From Guyanagaster necrorhizus (taxonomy: Eukaryota; Basidiomycota; Agaricomycetes; Agaricales; Physalacriaceae), in assembly GCF_019112545.1 (NCBI RefSeq), contig NW_025064891.1, positions 1,080,344-1,144,343 of the forward strand: 64,000 nucleotides of DNA, given 5' to 3'. Positions 21,381 to 33,942 of this stretch are shown one piece after another. The translations under genes were made by a program, and so were the position numbers. Under the pieces are notes generated by a model that worked only from the letters and a program-made list of their open reading frames with translations, made no database searches and was not told the origin of the DNA. How positions within the stretch are numbered: the first letter of the stretch is position 1; the number at the start of each line of letters is the position of its first letter.

Positions 21381-24300
21381 ATGTCTCTCACCTCTTTCAC
21401 AAGCGGACGACTTATAGGACGGACCCTTTCCACGCCATTAGGACGGTCAAATCAGGCGAACTGCGACCGGTATGGCATTATTCGTGAATTTTTCCAAGTC
21501 CACATTGCTTCTCGTTGGGCGTCCTCGAAAGAATCATTCATTCCAAAGCCACGCAGGAACTCACCGTTGTCGCGGAGAGGATCTTTTGGAAGCACATTGT
21601 CACTGACCTGCGCCCTAGGACAAGTTCATTATTTTCATTCTACATGTGTAGTATCACGGTCACGGACATCTCGTAACCAATCATGGGGTATGGTCAATGA
21701 TGGGTCTCCAGAGAACCCTCAGGATCCCTTGCCTATCTCAGATTTCAAGAATCATGCTCCTCGACCTCCTGAACTTCCTGGGCCGTCTTCGCCTTCTTTT
21801 CAGGCATCGTCGATAATGTCTACGTTAGTGGGTGGTGACGAACCCCCTAGATCTGGGAACAGACATACCCAGAGGTCCAGTGAAGCTTTACACGAGAAGA
21901 CAAATATTGCAGAGCAAGACCCCTTTTCATCTACCAAGACAAACTCTGAAGAGCCGCTGTTGTCTTCCTCTCCTCAATCCAAAAATCACAATTCGGATGC
22001 AGGGCGGGAAGAAAGCAATTCCAGTGGTGAGACTGAGGCAGAACGGGCTCAGAGGGAACCTGACAAGTCTTCGGCTTCTTCTACTCCTAGTCCACCGCCG
22101 TCCAAGGACACGCAGCCTTCCCACATATCTGGGAAATCTTCATCCACCGTCGCGAGCGATTTATTGGATGATGAACATGCTGTTACAGGGAGAAATGTTG
22201 AAACTTCCGGACAGGTTGACAAAGAAATTTCAGAGTCTTCTTCCGGGATTCGCCACCCATCTTCTTCTCAATCCAAAGTACCACCCTCGTACCCTCCGCT
22301 ATCACGTACCCTCCCCCCTCAGGACGAGTCAGACCCCCTTCACGCGGAAACACAAGGATCATACTCTCCTGCATATGACGTAGAGGACTATTCGCGACTC
22401 TTTCGGCGTCTAGCGGCTTCTCTTCCTCACCTTCATCGACCTACACGAGACGATTTTCTGAAGGTGGCTAATGGGTTCTGGCAGCGGATGAATGTCCGCT
22501 TCAAATGGTTTACAATCAAGTCGTTTCGAAAGTTTAACGCCGATGACATCTCGGCCTTCGTGACTTGGTTCGTAATGAGCCAGACAATCTGGATACTGAT
22601 CGGAACGTATGTTGTCTTCCTTCTTATTCTTGTTCTACCTCCAACTTATCATCTGCAGCACGACCTTTTTCTCCGTAATCTTTGCCATTGCCAATAGTCT
22701 GAGGTTGCAAAGTAAGTGGGCAAGCATCGTCCTTGACCCGATTTGAATCTTCTCTCTAGACTTCGTTGCTCGCGCCATTAGTGATTATCTCACATCAGAA
22801 ACTGGCGTCACCATCATATTTGAGTCTGCCATAGTACCGAAGTGGAAGGATTCACGTATATCGTTTAAGAATGTCTACATTTCTCGACGGCCGACGACTT
22901 CCACTCCTTCACGCAAAAGCATTGGACATACAGCTGCACTCGGTTACGATGTCAGTGATCATCCGGCTAATCACGGAGTGGAGGAGGAGGAAGCCTTCAG
23001 CATTTCTGAAGATGATGTTAATTGGGCCATGTTTGATCTTAATGTTGATTCTATCGACGTGACGTTATCGCTTTGGAGATGGCTTGACGGCAAGGGCTTG
23101 GTGGAAGATGCGGTTGTGAAAGGCGTCCGTGGGGTCCTTGGTGTGCTCACTTCAGAGAATCTTTATATTTGCGCTGACAACCTTTTCTAGATCGCAGATC
23201 CATTACGTGGGACCCAGATAATCCATGGAACCCTGCAGACTATCGACACAAATATCAACCAGGAGATTTTGAATTGAAATCTCTGCAGATTGAGGATCTT
23301 CTCATTACTGTGTATCAACCGGGAGGTTTTCGCCCATATACAGCATCCATATTCCGCGCCGATATCCGCTGTTTTAGGAAGCGATGGCTATTCTATGACT
23401 TCCTCTGCGCCGAGAATGTTGTTGGTCAATTTGACAATTGTCTTTTCAGCTTGCACAAACCGCAGAGTATCGGTCGGACTACTGAGAGGGATCTCAAAGA
23501 CGGTGACTGGGCACTCATGGTCAGGTCCTTTCATTGACCGCTTCACCGCATATTTATAATGATCATCTTCCCGCAGTCCCGCATTAGGATTGATGGTGTG
23601 AATGTCGATCATCTGCAACATTCAACCTCAATGGAGGGTCCAATCTCATGGATAACGTCTGGCAAAGTGGATGCTGTGCTTGATATCAAGTTCCCTCGAG
23701 ATCCGAACGATAGTCTACAGTTTAACGCTCTTCTAGGAGAAATTGCCGACGCTATTACCACATCATTTTCAAACCCAGCATTGGATCTGATACCTGGTCA
23801 AAGAGAGCTTGTCAAGCCTCCGCTTACCGCCCCGGAAGACATTTTGCCGAGTGAGGACGAGGGACGGAATATGCCAAGCGTTATAGTGGATATCGATTTA
23901 CGATTTAGGGATGTCAAAGCTGCTATCCCAATATTTACAGGAGATCTATCTTATGTCAACAATGCTCTGGTCAGACCCATTGTTGCATTCATGAAGTAAG
24001 ATTCTTTGGTGCCTGACTTAATAGTTTATTCACTTGTCGAATGCAGTGCAAACAGAACCCTAGTTCCAATACACTGTCGAGTCGTTAAAAGCCTTGACGA
24101 TTTTGATGGTTCATGGACTGTGAGTAGCTGATTAATCTATCTGCGTAGCATCCATTTGACCATTATTTCTACAGCTCTGGGACTGTAAGCATAATATTTG
24201 ACTCCACAATATGCGAGATTGACGTACTTGTTCAGCCGGTCTCATGGATGAAATTTCTTTAAAGGTGGAATTAATTTCCCACCTTACAGCTTTAAAATAT

Positions 24301-24572
24301 GTATTGATCACTTCCAATCGTAGATGTATGACGCCTTGGCTTATCATGTCACTGAAGCCAATATGAATCGACGCCTAAAGACCGTAACCATTTGGAGCTT
24401 GCAAAAAACTGCCAGTGCCGTCCTGTCTGCATTGAGGAATGCGTTTGATCCTGTGTCTGCGCATTTCAAGCAGTCGTACTTGGATGCGAAGATATATGAT
24501 GGTGTCCATCCCACTATGCTGCGGGCTTACCTGGACGCACATGAGATGTACGATAGTAATGCTTCCATGTAA
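21381..24572 (+). CDS. MDM31: Mitochondrial inner-membrane protein MDM31/MDM32 family
   Basis: MDM31 and MDM32 are inner-membrane proteins required for mitochondrial shape, nucleoid anchoring and lipid homeostasis. The first exon gives an Arg/Ser/Thr-rich targeting region (MSLTSFTSGRLIGRTLSTPL), then about 250 residues of Ser/Pro/Glu-rich disorder. Next comes DDISAFVTWFVMSQTIWILIG, the first membrane segment. The conserved core follows: ARAISDYLTSETGVTIIFESA, VPKWKDSRISFKNVYISRR, WAMFDLNVDSIDVTLSLWRW, GFRPYTASIFRADIRCFRKR, WLFYDFLCAENVVGQFDNC, RIRIDGVNVDHLQ and LVRPIVAFMNANRTLVPIHC. The end is YLDAHEMYDSNASM with TAA at 24570-24572. The protein is about 900 residues, with introns near 22700-22760 and several more to 24320. 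Confidence 0.92.
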
Positions 24573-24734
24573 TATTATCCCGGAAATGTATCATCTACTT
24601 AGGAGGCTTGCTGATTTTCCGCGGAATAGCGAACCGTAACCATCACCGATTAGTGAATCGATCAGGACTATTTCCAGATCACGAATCACGATTTGTCCAC
24701 GAACTTCGACCACCAATTCAAATTTAGGGAAGCA

Positions 24735-26278
24735 ATGTTGAATGCTATCCTTGACGTAGGTTACAACCTCCTTGACAAGGTATACATATCTTCACATTTA
24801 GCACCGCATCAAGAGTTGCTGCAACTCTAGGCTAGGGTTGGATCCCAGACTTCATCCTGCGACACGTCATACGCGCTCTTTGTCGCCAAAGGCTGTGTGA
24901 AATAGATCTGGGGTCGTTCGAAGCTAATCATGCCGCCAAGATGAAGTGGATAGAGGATGTTCGCGCGAGGACGACGATTGCGGACGTTCCAGAAAAGGCG
25001 AACGAACAGCACTATGAGGTATCTCCATAATTCATGTTTCTTATGTCTATTTGCTACTAACATCGATAGGTCTCGACCAGGTTTATTTTATCAACGCTGG
25101 GTCCATGTGGAAAATACTCCTCGTGTTTATATCCAACCGGAAGGGAGACCCTTGAAGAAGCTGAAATTCTCATGTTTGAAAGCTACTGCCAAAAGGCCGA
25201 GTTGCGCAATGGGCTGGAAATTTTGGACCTGGGATGCGGTATACTGCCAAGAAAAAATCATTAACATATGAGCAAGCTAATTATATGAAACAGGTTGGGG
25301 TAGCTTGAGTCTCTTCTTAGCAAAGGTACGAATGTTCAGCGTCCCGTTGATTTGACTTTGAGATTCCACTTCGAATGTAGAAATATCCCAACGCAAAGAT
25401 CACCGGTGTTTCTAATTCTGCTACTCAGAAGGCACATATAGATGCAACGGCAAAGGAGCGTGGTTTCTCCAACGTAGAGGTAGGGATTTTTCAGTTCCAA
25501 CCGAACATGAAGGTTGCGTAGTAACGAACACGTCAACAGATCATTACGGCGGACATCAATACATTCGATTTCTCCAAGTCGAGGCAGTACGTATCGAGCA
25601 TAATATATCGCTGATGGGTCTGAATCTCTCGCCGTAGGTTTGACAGAATTATCTCCATCGAGGTTAAAGGCTTGATTTTGATTACATTTCTTTCCTGACA
25701 TGAGTCTCAGATGTTTGAGCACATGAAGAATTATGAAGTGCTGCTCAAGAAAGTGTCAAGCTGGTTGCGGCCTTCTGATGTCGACCATCCGGACGAGGCA
25801 TTGTTGTTCGTCCATATCTTCTGCCATCGTATCACGCCGTACCACTTCGAGGAAGGTGATGGTTGGATGGCGCGCAATTTCTTCTCCGGTAAGATTCAGC
25901 CTTAAATACCTTCTGAGCTGACCTGTTCCAGGCGGAACAATGCCATCTCACGACCTTTTGGTAAGTTCCTGACGTCCTACGGGAGTGATAACAACTGCAT
26001 GACTCTTTTAGCTATACTTCCAGTCTGATCTCAGCCTGATTCGAAGTTGGTACTTATCAGGAACCAACTACTCGAGAACGCTAGAAGATTGGTTAGGACT
26101 GCAAGACAAGAATGCAACAGGTGCCCTGCGTGTTCTTCTCCAGAGCAAGAGAGTAACCTCCTCAGCTTGTTTAAAGGAACTCCGAGAAGATGCTATATCC
26201 AAAGGCAAAGATCCAATTGAAGGAGTCAAGGCTTTTTATAGGTCTAAACTTTGGCGTGAATACACAAATCCCAGCTAA
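24735..26278 (+). CDS. SAM-dependent methyltransferase, cyclopropane-fatty-acid-synthase-like family
   Basis: This is a class I methyltransferase related to CFA synthases and their eukaryotic N-methyltransferase-like relatives. The spliced protein runs MLNAILDVGYNLLDKGWIPD, FILRHVIRALCRQRL, SFEANHAAKMKWIEDVRAR and STRFILSTLGPCGKYS. The SAM-binding motif I is EILDLGCGWGSLSLFLAKKY, followed by KITGVSNSATQKAHID, IITADINTFDF and FDRIISIEMFEHMKNYEVLL. After FVHIFCHRITPYHFEEGDGW the C-terminus ends SKLWREYTNPS at 26276-26278. All motif positions are intact. The acceptor is unknown: lipid or small amine are both possible. The first exon is the least secure part; homologues often have longer N-termini, and a start further upstream is possible. 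Confidence 0.85.
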
Positions 26279-26460
26279 ACGCAAGGCTGTACAGGTTCCG
26301 CGTGTTCTACATGGCGTGCTCCGAGCTGTTCAATATGGACAATGGACAACAGTACGTCGTTTCCTCACCATCCTTTCTGACTTAGTTCCAAAGCCCTATC
26401 CGCAGATGGGGCGTTGGTCACTACCTCTTCAAGGCGAAGAACAACTAGTAAGATGAGCAG

Positions 26461-29149
26461 CTACTTTTTTGCCTTCGAAGCACGTTCTCTTTGAGCTTCT
26501 CTCTTCTCTTTCAGACGTTTCTTCTTCATTTCCTTCCTTCTCCGTTTAGTCTCTCTTTTGAGAACCCTCACGGTTCGAACGATGTCCCACTTCTGTTGTA
26601 TCAGGATAATCAATAAAAGGCCCTTTGTTAGATTAGCGATAGATATTACCCTCGATCCCTTTCGCATCCTGTTTGCAACCTGTAAAATCGTTTGCTCGGA
26701 TAAAAAGGCATACTCCTGAAGATAGCGGTTATATTCTTTGCATGGGATCATATGGAGCATATGCATACCTCATCAGGAATACCGCTTCGTAGACAAGCCA
26801 ACAGAGATGACCCGTTGAGGCGAGACATCCAAGTCAGAAATTCATCCCTGGGTATCCCTTCTCCCCGGAAGCGGACATTATCAATCCTTTCCACCGGCCA
26901 AAGGCGCTTGATAGCTGTCGTTTGTCGAGAGGAAAGGCCCATCCGTTGCCATGATCTCAGAGTGGTCGATCTTGATCGAGTGTCAACATATAGCTCGACT
27001 TGCAAAAGATGTGAGTGCTCACCTTATCTTCATGGCCACGGTAATGTAGTTCCAAGCGACGCTCTTTACTTTGGTGAGTGAAACGCCTTCTTCAGGTGTT
27101 AAATTGACTAGATTGAGGAGAATATCTGCCCGTTTGCTAGCAATTTGGAGAATGGCGCCACCGTCGAGGGGATGAGGATCATGGATAGCACGATATCGAC
27201 GCTGCAGAAGATTATCTACAAAGCCATCAGTCACCAGGCATCTGAAAGGAAGATTCTACCTACCGTTCGGGTTGATTGCAGCGATTACGATATAGCCCCG
27301 TTCGCCCAAATCAGAAACATACACAAATCTACCGCAGTGGAACCACGTAACCTCCTTCATAGAGTTAAGAACTCTGAGGTCTCGTTGCAGATCAGTTTCA
27401 GTAATGTCGTCGTCTGATACGGGGGTTAAGTCATCCGGTGGAGAACGCTCGCCGCTTTCCGTTACGGAAATATCTTGTTGGAGCTCCTGAATTTTCTGTG
27501 CTCGTTCTCGTCTTCTCTGAAGCAGAGTTTTGGGCTTCGGCAATGTGGCGTAGGAGGGTCCTCCTATAAGGTCCCTGATATCATCGATAGAGGCATCTGT
27601 GAAATAAAGAGTAAATGGGATGAAAATTAAGCATTTTTTGGCGCACTAGTTAACTGCTGGTCTGGGTCCAATCTTGTCCAGGTATGCAGTGTATATGCTA
27701 TAGGGCTTGGGACCCACTGTAGGCCACCAGTTTGTTTACGTGCTGTGTCGACAATCTCCACCACATGACAGTCCGTTTTGCCTGATTCGGGAGATGCCAT
27801 TGTGCCCATTGAATACTAGGTCAATGAGTTACAGTAAGACGGGTGAGATGAATCTCTTACCATCCGGTGAAAGCTAGTTGGGGCAGTGACTGGGTTAGCG
27901 AGAATTACCATGTCAACATGATTAGCATTTGTAACTGTCTGTGCATCTATGAAAGAAATGAGATTGACATATTCAAAACGGAGATATATTCAACGAACCT
28001 TCAACAAGAAGGACAGGAAATTCGCCTGATCTAAAAGCTTCCAAGTTTTCACCCTGTTCTCCGAGGACCCTAGCGTCGACTTGGTGCTCTTTGAAAGTAT
28101 CCACCAGCGCCTGCGAATGAGACGAGTCCACACATTGTACGATGGTCGACTTCCTCGAAGCAGAGCGTTCTGCCCATGCGTTCACAATGGTCGAGATGAC
28201 GCCGGGCGCCGACATCAGTGGGGAGAGTTCCTCTGTTCTGAACTTTGATCTCCAGGATTCAAGCCCCGTCAAACCTATGTGCGTCGGTACGGTACTAAAT
28301 CGCACTTCGGGCGTCCTGCATTATTAGAGGCAACTTCAGGCCAACGGTTTTGTATCAAGAACATGATCACAGACCATTTTTCCTTGCATTCGTCGAGTAG
28401 ATCGTGTCTGAAAAAGGGGGATTTGAAGTGCGCGTTCATTTCCATGGGGGCTTGAAGTTGCTTGGGATGCAAGGATGTCAGACCAATGACCCAGGGGAAG
28501 GGATCGTTGGCACTGAATCGCCATGAAAGCCGGTCCCAACTTTTTCGAAAACATGTAAGAAGGTTTACAATCCACATAACCATTGGAGTACCGACAATGA
28601 TTTCGCGCCATGCTGGGCTTCGTCGAGAATGATAGCTTGTACACGCGAATTTAGAAGTTTCTTGAAACACTCCTCCTTGGTAAATCCCCTTACTGTCGTT
28701 AACATCCTGATAGTAGATAAACCTGTCAGTTGTATCATTATTGAAGGAAGCCGAACTTACAAGTCTGCATTCGCAGGGGCCATCGGTCTCCCGTGTGGAC
28801 CTTCCCATACAACCTTCCAGTCCGGATATCGTGTTTCCAGCATTTTGAATACTTCAAACATCCGCTTCTCCGCGATAGATAATACCAGGATGGTATTCTT
28901 CTCATCGGTCCGAGGAATGTGTTGGGGCAGTTCTCTCAAAATGTGCGTCATTTCCATTTGAGTTTGAATATTGAACAACAGCTTCCTTTCTTCGCCATTA
29001 TCCACGACCTCCTTGAAGGATGCGATCGCGTTTTCCTGCCACGGTAGTAGAGGTGGAGGTGGCTGGAGCTTATAAGCGATTTTCTGAAGCCTTTTAGCGA
29101 CAGACGCGTATCCACGAACGATGCTTGGACATTGTCGCAAGGTGAACAT
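26461..29149 (-). CDS. IRC3-like mitochondrial DEAD/H-box helicase paralogue without a recognisable P-loop
   Basis: The layout follows IRC3-type mitochondrial superfamily-2 helicases, but key motifs are degraded. The N-terminus MFTLRQCPSIVRGYASVAKR looks like a mitochondrial presequence. LPWQENAIASFKEVV is the Q-motif-like region, but where Walker A (GSGKT) belongs the sequence reads LFNIQTQMEMTHILREL. Motif Ia-like TILVLSIAEKRMFEVFKMLE follows. Motif II is ILDEAQHGAKS (DEAQ, not DEAH). Motif III-like VIGLTSLHPKQLQ replaces the usual GLTATL. The helicase-C half has RKSTIVQCVDSSHSQALVDTF, VDARVLGEQGE and EFPVLLVED. The end is WQRMGLSSRQTTAIKRLW and a Lys/Arg-rich tail RLKEKREAQRERASKAKK. ATP hydrolysis looks unlikely. 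The gene may be a divergent pseudoenzyme. About nine introns are needed, several assigned by frame only. Confidence 0.72.
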
Positions 29150-29297
29150 CGACCAACGCGGTCGCTGAATGGAAGGGCAAATTTTTTAGGGAATTTCAAT
29201 TTCTTGCCGGCAGTGTGACGGCATTGCACGTGGTTCGCTTACATACGAACAGGGCAAGTTCCAGGGGCGCTGTAAACGATCGTACTATACAACCATC
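29150..29297. promoter_or_regulatory. Short divergent promoter (148 bp)
   Basis: Only 148 bp lie between the start codons of the IRC3-like gene (minus) and the Bax-inhibitor gene (plus). The interval must serve both promoters or one shared open region. No TATA-like box is visible. Confidence 0.5.
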
Positions 29298-30589
29298 ATG
29301 AGTCAATATCCAGTTCCTCCTCCTTCTTACGGTTCTACTTCCAAGCCCAATCGCAGCAACGATCCTCGCGAGCCCCTCGTTGGCAGCAGCTCAGGCGGTG
29401 CTTTCTACGACCAGCCTGAGAGCGGCGACCTCCCCGACGACTTCAAGGTAAGCCGCCATTTACAGCATTTATGGGCGTTTTCATGAATCCTTGGCATTTA
29501 ATAGTACGGCGTCAGTGTAGCTGAAAGCGCACCGGAGATCCGAAGAGCATTCGTTCGCAAAGTGTACACTATCCTTAGTGAGTGCATCACAGCTCCCTTT
29601 AAGGCACCGCAGTGCTGAGATCCATTCAGTCTGTCAAATAGTAAGCCTTGAGCCGCCTTGCTTTGTTTCGTCTTTCAATGACTGTTTAAGCTTGCAACAT
29701 GTATCGTCTCCGGGGTCATGTCTCAGTCTCCCTCCGCAATTGGTTGGGTTGTTTCGCAGTAAGTTGCAACACGTTAGCAACCTGTTCTTGTTTTGATTCG
29801 TCCTCTAGCTCCTGGTCCTTCTATGTACCTCTCTTCGGGACACTCGTCAACCTCGGATTCTTATACTGGAAGCGCCATGATCACCCCCTTAATCTCCTAT
29901 TACTTTCGACCTTTACTGTTTTGGAGGCTTTCACACTTGGAGTCGTAGTTGCTTTCTATCGAACTGACATTGTAATTCAAGCCTTGTCAGTTTTCTGTTA
30001 ACCTATTGAAAGAATTGAGCTGATTATTTATCTAGGCTCATCACTCTGGGAGTGTTCATCGGTCTAACCCTGTTCACCTTCCAATCAAAGGTATGGGTCA
30101 GATCTTGTAACGTGGTTCGCTCTCTAACGCCTCGTGTGCCTTAGTATGACTTTGAAGGGATGGGTCCTTTCCTTTTCGGTGGTCTCATCGCATTGTGTAT
30201 GTATGCAACATCGATTTTCTCTCCCTTAGTAACGTGTGCCACAGGCATGACCGGCTTTGTCGGTATCTTCATCCCCTTCGGACGCACTATGGACCTCATC
30301 TACGCTATCTTCGGATGCCTGCTTTTCAGCGGATATGTCGTCTACGACACTTACCTGATCAATGCGAAATTATCACCAGACGAGTACATCATGGGATCCA
30401 TCAGCCTTTACCTGGAGTAAGCTTTTCGAATATGTGAGCCATGTTGGCCATGCTGACGAATCATTTTCTTTCACAGCTTCATCAATCTATGCAAGTGTGA
30501 ACTGTTGGTTGTTTTTCTCTGTCCTGATCGCTCGCCTTCATGCAGTCCTCAACATTCTACGCCTTCTAAGCAACGCGCAAGACAGATAA
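29298..30589 (+). CDS. BXI1: Bax inhibitor-1/Lifeguard (TMBIM) family membrane protein
   Basis: This is a seven-transmembrane ER or vacuolar protein of the BI-1/Lifeguard family, involved in calcium leak, the unfolded protein response and cell-death control. The cytosolic N-terminus MSQYPVPPPSYGSTSK is Pro/Ser-rich. The family string YGVSVAESAPEIRRAFVRKV leads into helix 1. Membrane segments include SFYVPLFGTLVNLGFLYW, HPLNLLLLSTFTVLEAFTLG, ITLGVFIGLTLFTFQSKYDF, GPFLFGGLIALCMTGFVGIF and IYAIFGCLLFSGYVVYDT. The C-terminal part YDTYLINAKLSPDEYIMGSI contains the conserved Asp-rich pore region, and the end is FLNILRLLSNAQDR with TAA at 30587-30589. Five or six introns interrupt it. Length is about 280 residues, normal for the family. 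Confidence 0.94.
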
Positions 30590-30856
30590 ATGGTGAACGT
30601 TGTGATCAAGTGCCTCCAACAAAACGCTATGTACATAAATATCTATCTTCTGGAATGAATTTACAGAGCTTTGGGTTGTTGCTATATGTATTGACTCATG
30701 TCCTATTATTGAAATTCAATTAATCATTCTACTCGACTTGAACTATTTACGTGCTTATAGCTGCCGGCGTATTGTGGTGCCAAGTAGCCTTAGGTACCTT
30801 GGCCTTGATATCACTGCAAGCTTCACTGGAAATATAATGACAGCACCTGTATTGGC

Positions 30857-32714
30857 TCAGTAACAACTAGCGAATTGAGCTGCAGCTATATGTGCCATAA
30901 GGCCACTAGGTAAACTCTTAACGTTATATATCGCACCACCCTTTAGTTTTGCTCAATCAGTTACAGTAAAAGACATGACTAAAGCAGGAACACTACCCAC
31001 CTCATCTGGTGCATACCACAAGTTACTAATATCGTTTGTCACGTTCGTTGCGTACTTGGTCACTGCATGGCTCTGTGCTCCCAAAAAAGGACCATATTTG
31101 GCTATCTTCTCTTTCTCATTCGTAAGAATGAGGTAGTACTGTAAATGCTTGGTCCAGACTCCCTATAATGTACAGCAGTCAGACGACAGGCGCATGGGGT
31201 GAAGCACAGACATCCCTTGAACGTTTGCTCGAAGAGGTAAATTAGCCTTAGTGTTACATCCACGTCAATGGTGAGATGAACGAGCCAACCTGGTCAGTGT
31301 CACAAGGATCATCAGTTTCGATGGCGCTATCGCATGATTCTTTCAACACCCCGTTCACGGTCATATCCTTGATCGTCGCGTCCAGAGTTATCTCAGCCTC
31401 GTCCAAGAGAGTTCTATTTCCTGTGGCTTTCCAGAGTGCGCCGAGACCCGACGCCAAAACGCCCTGGGGAGGCGAGCCAACCGTCGTAAATAAACCTGCG
31501 TCAGTAAATGTTCATGAGACATTGAGCGCACCTGATTGTAAGTCCATGTAGTCTGCAATAGGAATCAGAGAGCCCCACTGAATTCACAGAGTTCTCCACG
31601 TACTTCGCCGTTGTTAACACAAGAATCATCCAAACCATCATTGTAGAGACCCTCTGCGTTGCGCATGCCCGAGGCTTCTACTGCATAAAACCATCAACAA
31701 CTAGGTCATTTCATCTGTTATAGAAGTACACCAAGTCCATGTCTGCATGAATTGTTCGATGAATGCTGCGTCCAATATGATAGGATTTTCGGCCATCTTA
31801 CCTTTTTCGCATTCTCCAGGTATGTTTCATTGCCGAACCTAAGATATCCTGGGCCAGACTTGATGACTTCTTGGTTCCTCCAATTCATCGTATCCGACTG
31901 ACCTTGTGCAGAAACGGTCAAGAAAAGTTCGTTCGTGATCGCATTCTTGTAGCCGTGATCAGTTGTCCACCACACTGTCCAAATTCAGGTGGATAAACAC
32001 AGCATTGCGGAGCTTCGTTACCTCCACCCCCACAGGTATCGTCCCAGTTCTCCGCCATCTTGTCGTAGAGCTGACCAGCGCTTATCTGTAGCGCATTAGA
32101 ACAATACGGAAGCGAGTTCTTAAAAATATTTACGAAGTAGTCTTCCACGCCGTCCTCGCCTCTGAATATCTTGTAGTCGGCCATGGCCCATATATCAAGG
32201 ATACACCACTGAAAAAATCTTGAGAAGCAATAATCCACGAAAAACATTTAAATTTACACCGGCATCGTCATTGTAACCGCCCGTAAAGGCTTGCCAGTCG
32301 GACGATGTGTTCAAAGCGTGTCGGCCTAGATAAGAGTTGTCGGCAACGCCGTCCCAGTCCGACCGTCTGTTTTGCAACATGAGCATGTGCACTGTTTCAA
32401 GCGCGTTCTGTAATTATTAAGCTATGATAGGAAAGATTGAACAATTGCGAAGACACTCACGGCGTCGGTCCAGACAGAACCACCGTTTAGCCGACCAGAA
32501 GTCGAGTTATAGTATTTGTTCATTAGATGATGCGTCACTTCCTGTGAAGCGATAAGACATCGGTGTGTAGTTTTACTGGAGATAGGAGAATACGAACAAA
32601 CGCAGTACGTGTTATCTTTGGACATGTACGCGCAGGTTTGATGGAAAAGTGCCCTAGCGCACGGTCACTAGCAATTAAAAGAAGGAAGAGAGAGAGGAAA
32701 ATGAAAGTTTTCAT
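30857..32714 (-). CDS. Secreted GH76 alpha-1,6-mannanase
   Basis: GH76 enzymes hydrolyse alpha-1,6-mannan backbones of fungal cell walls and glycoproteins; a subset (Dfg5/Dcw1) acts in GPI-protein cross-linking. The first exon begins MKTFIFLSLFLLLIASDRAL, a signal peptide. Then come EVTHHLMNKYYNSTSGRLNGG, VWTDAVETVHMLMLQNRRSD-like sequence, WDGVADNSYLGRHALNTSSDW, FTGGYNDDA with the catalytic Asp pair, and WCILDIWAMADYKIFRGED. After these, ENWDDTCGGG, VWWTTDHGYKNAITNELFL, GYLRFGNETYLENAKK and GLYNDGLDDSCVNNGE are family hallmarks. The end is FWTKHLQYYLILTNEKEKIA to SGLMAHIAAAQFASCY with TGA at 30857-30859. No GPI-anchor signal is obvious, so a free secreted enzyme is likely. About ten introns are present. 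Confidence 0.88.
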
Positions 32715-33407
32715 CGTCTCGAGGCTGGAAACGGAGAAGGAGTTCACCTGTTTTCGACCTCGCATGACGCTCGCTTATCTAAGAACGAAGTGGGAGCTCG
32801 GAACCGACGTTGACCACAAGACGTTGAAGTCCAGGTCCTATTATTATCAAGAAGTTCAGGCCATGATAGAAGAGTTGATGACAGACACTCCCGGGCCGTC
32901 GTCACGAGTTACAGAAAACTTGACAGGGTATAATTATTCGTCTTTGAAAGACTCTGATTAGCAAGACAAAGGGTACCCTGAACCCATCGGATACATGAAT
33001 ACAGAAAGTCCGTGATTGGAAGCCAAAATAAGACGTGGAGCGCCTTCGGTGTTGTGAATGTTTAATGATCAAAGAGATGCGTGTTCACCTATTTGAAGAA
33101 GCGTGCAAGAAAAGAAGTCCTCCGAAAGGTCATTGCCAAGACACGTTACTGGCTCGATATGATTCTTCATCGTATTTTACAGATGCTGCATACCTTGAGA
33201 TGAAAGCAAACTTGTAGTCAGCACATGGAATGTTTGAGGACCTGGTCGACGCATGGTCACTATTCTATAATTACCAAATTGAAAGAGAAAGAAAACAATC
33301 CACGATTGGCGTTTCCTCTTCACGTGAGCATATGTGTACAACAGTACTAGAAGGTAGCATGCAATCAGATGTTTAAAATTTAGGAAAGAATGGGGACAAC
33401 GCACAAT
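32715..33407. other. Intergenic region, no secure gene
   Basis: The left end is the GH76 promoter. A plus-strand frame from 32764 to 32961 (MTLAYLRTKWELGTD...) starts antisense to the GH76 leader region and has no recognised domain. I do not call it a gene. Confidence 0.4.
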
Positions 33408-33942
33408 CTACAAGGCCCTGCAGCGAGCAGCAGCCTTGGTGAGTCCGTCGACTTCGCTGTTGAGTCTTGGGGTATGTACCAGAATCTTACTTGAATTCTC
33501 TCTAGCTGTATACGCTTGAAAGCATCGTCCAATTTGATGACAAGATCCAAATTTGCTACCCTCTTGCCTTGGGAATTTCGCCATCCATTGCTCTGGGCTG
33601 CAATTAACAGATGAATTTGCCGCATATATCGAGCCTACGCACCCGCCGCTTGTAGATATATTCAATCATACTGAGGACGACGTACTCAGAGTCGGTGACG
33701 ATTATCCAGGTGTTAGGGTCCTTTGGGTCAACTGGTTTGTGGGTCTTGAACTTGACCTTTTTGTGTCTCCTACTACTAGGTTGGTGGCCATTCGTCAATG
33801 TATGTCTCTTCTTCGCGTAGCCTTTCTAAGCATTCCAATGCCGCAAAAGCTCGGCCCGCTGACTGGCCCTGGGAACATCGGAGTCGATATCGTCGTCAAT
33901 AGAGATACTCCGTCGGCATCCCTCTGCGCCTCCAATGACGTA
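33408..33942 (-). pseudogene. Broken RNase H-fold gene, likely pseudogene
   Basis: Read on the minus strand, this interval carries parts of an RNase H-like domain in changing frames: YVIGGAEGCRR, SIDDDIDSDVPRASQRAEL, AALECLERLREEE, NTWIIVTDSEYVVLSMIEY, GWRNSQGKRVANLDL and RIQVRFWYIPQDS then SEVDGLTKAAARCRAL. The acidic residues in SQRAEL, VTDSEYVV and EVDGL fit the RNase H catalytic set. One-base shifts are needed near 33841-33850 and again near 33451-33470, and no intron can explain either. The N-terminal DGA motif was not found. The fragment resembles the plus-strand gene at 34367-35009 (compare PIDDSIDPGCPRTSQRAEL). Either a decayed copy or sequencing errors could explain it; I favour decay. 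Confidence 0.65.

Noticed and set aside
32563..32961. 132-codon plus-strand frame overlapping the GH76 leader
   Set aside because: Antisense to a well-supported signal-peptide exon, with no recognisable domain.
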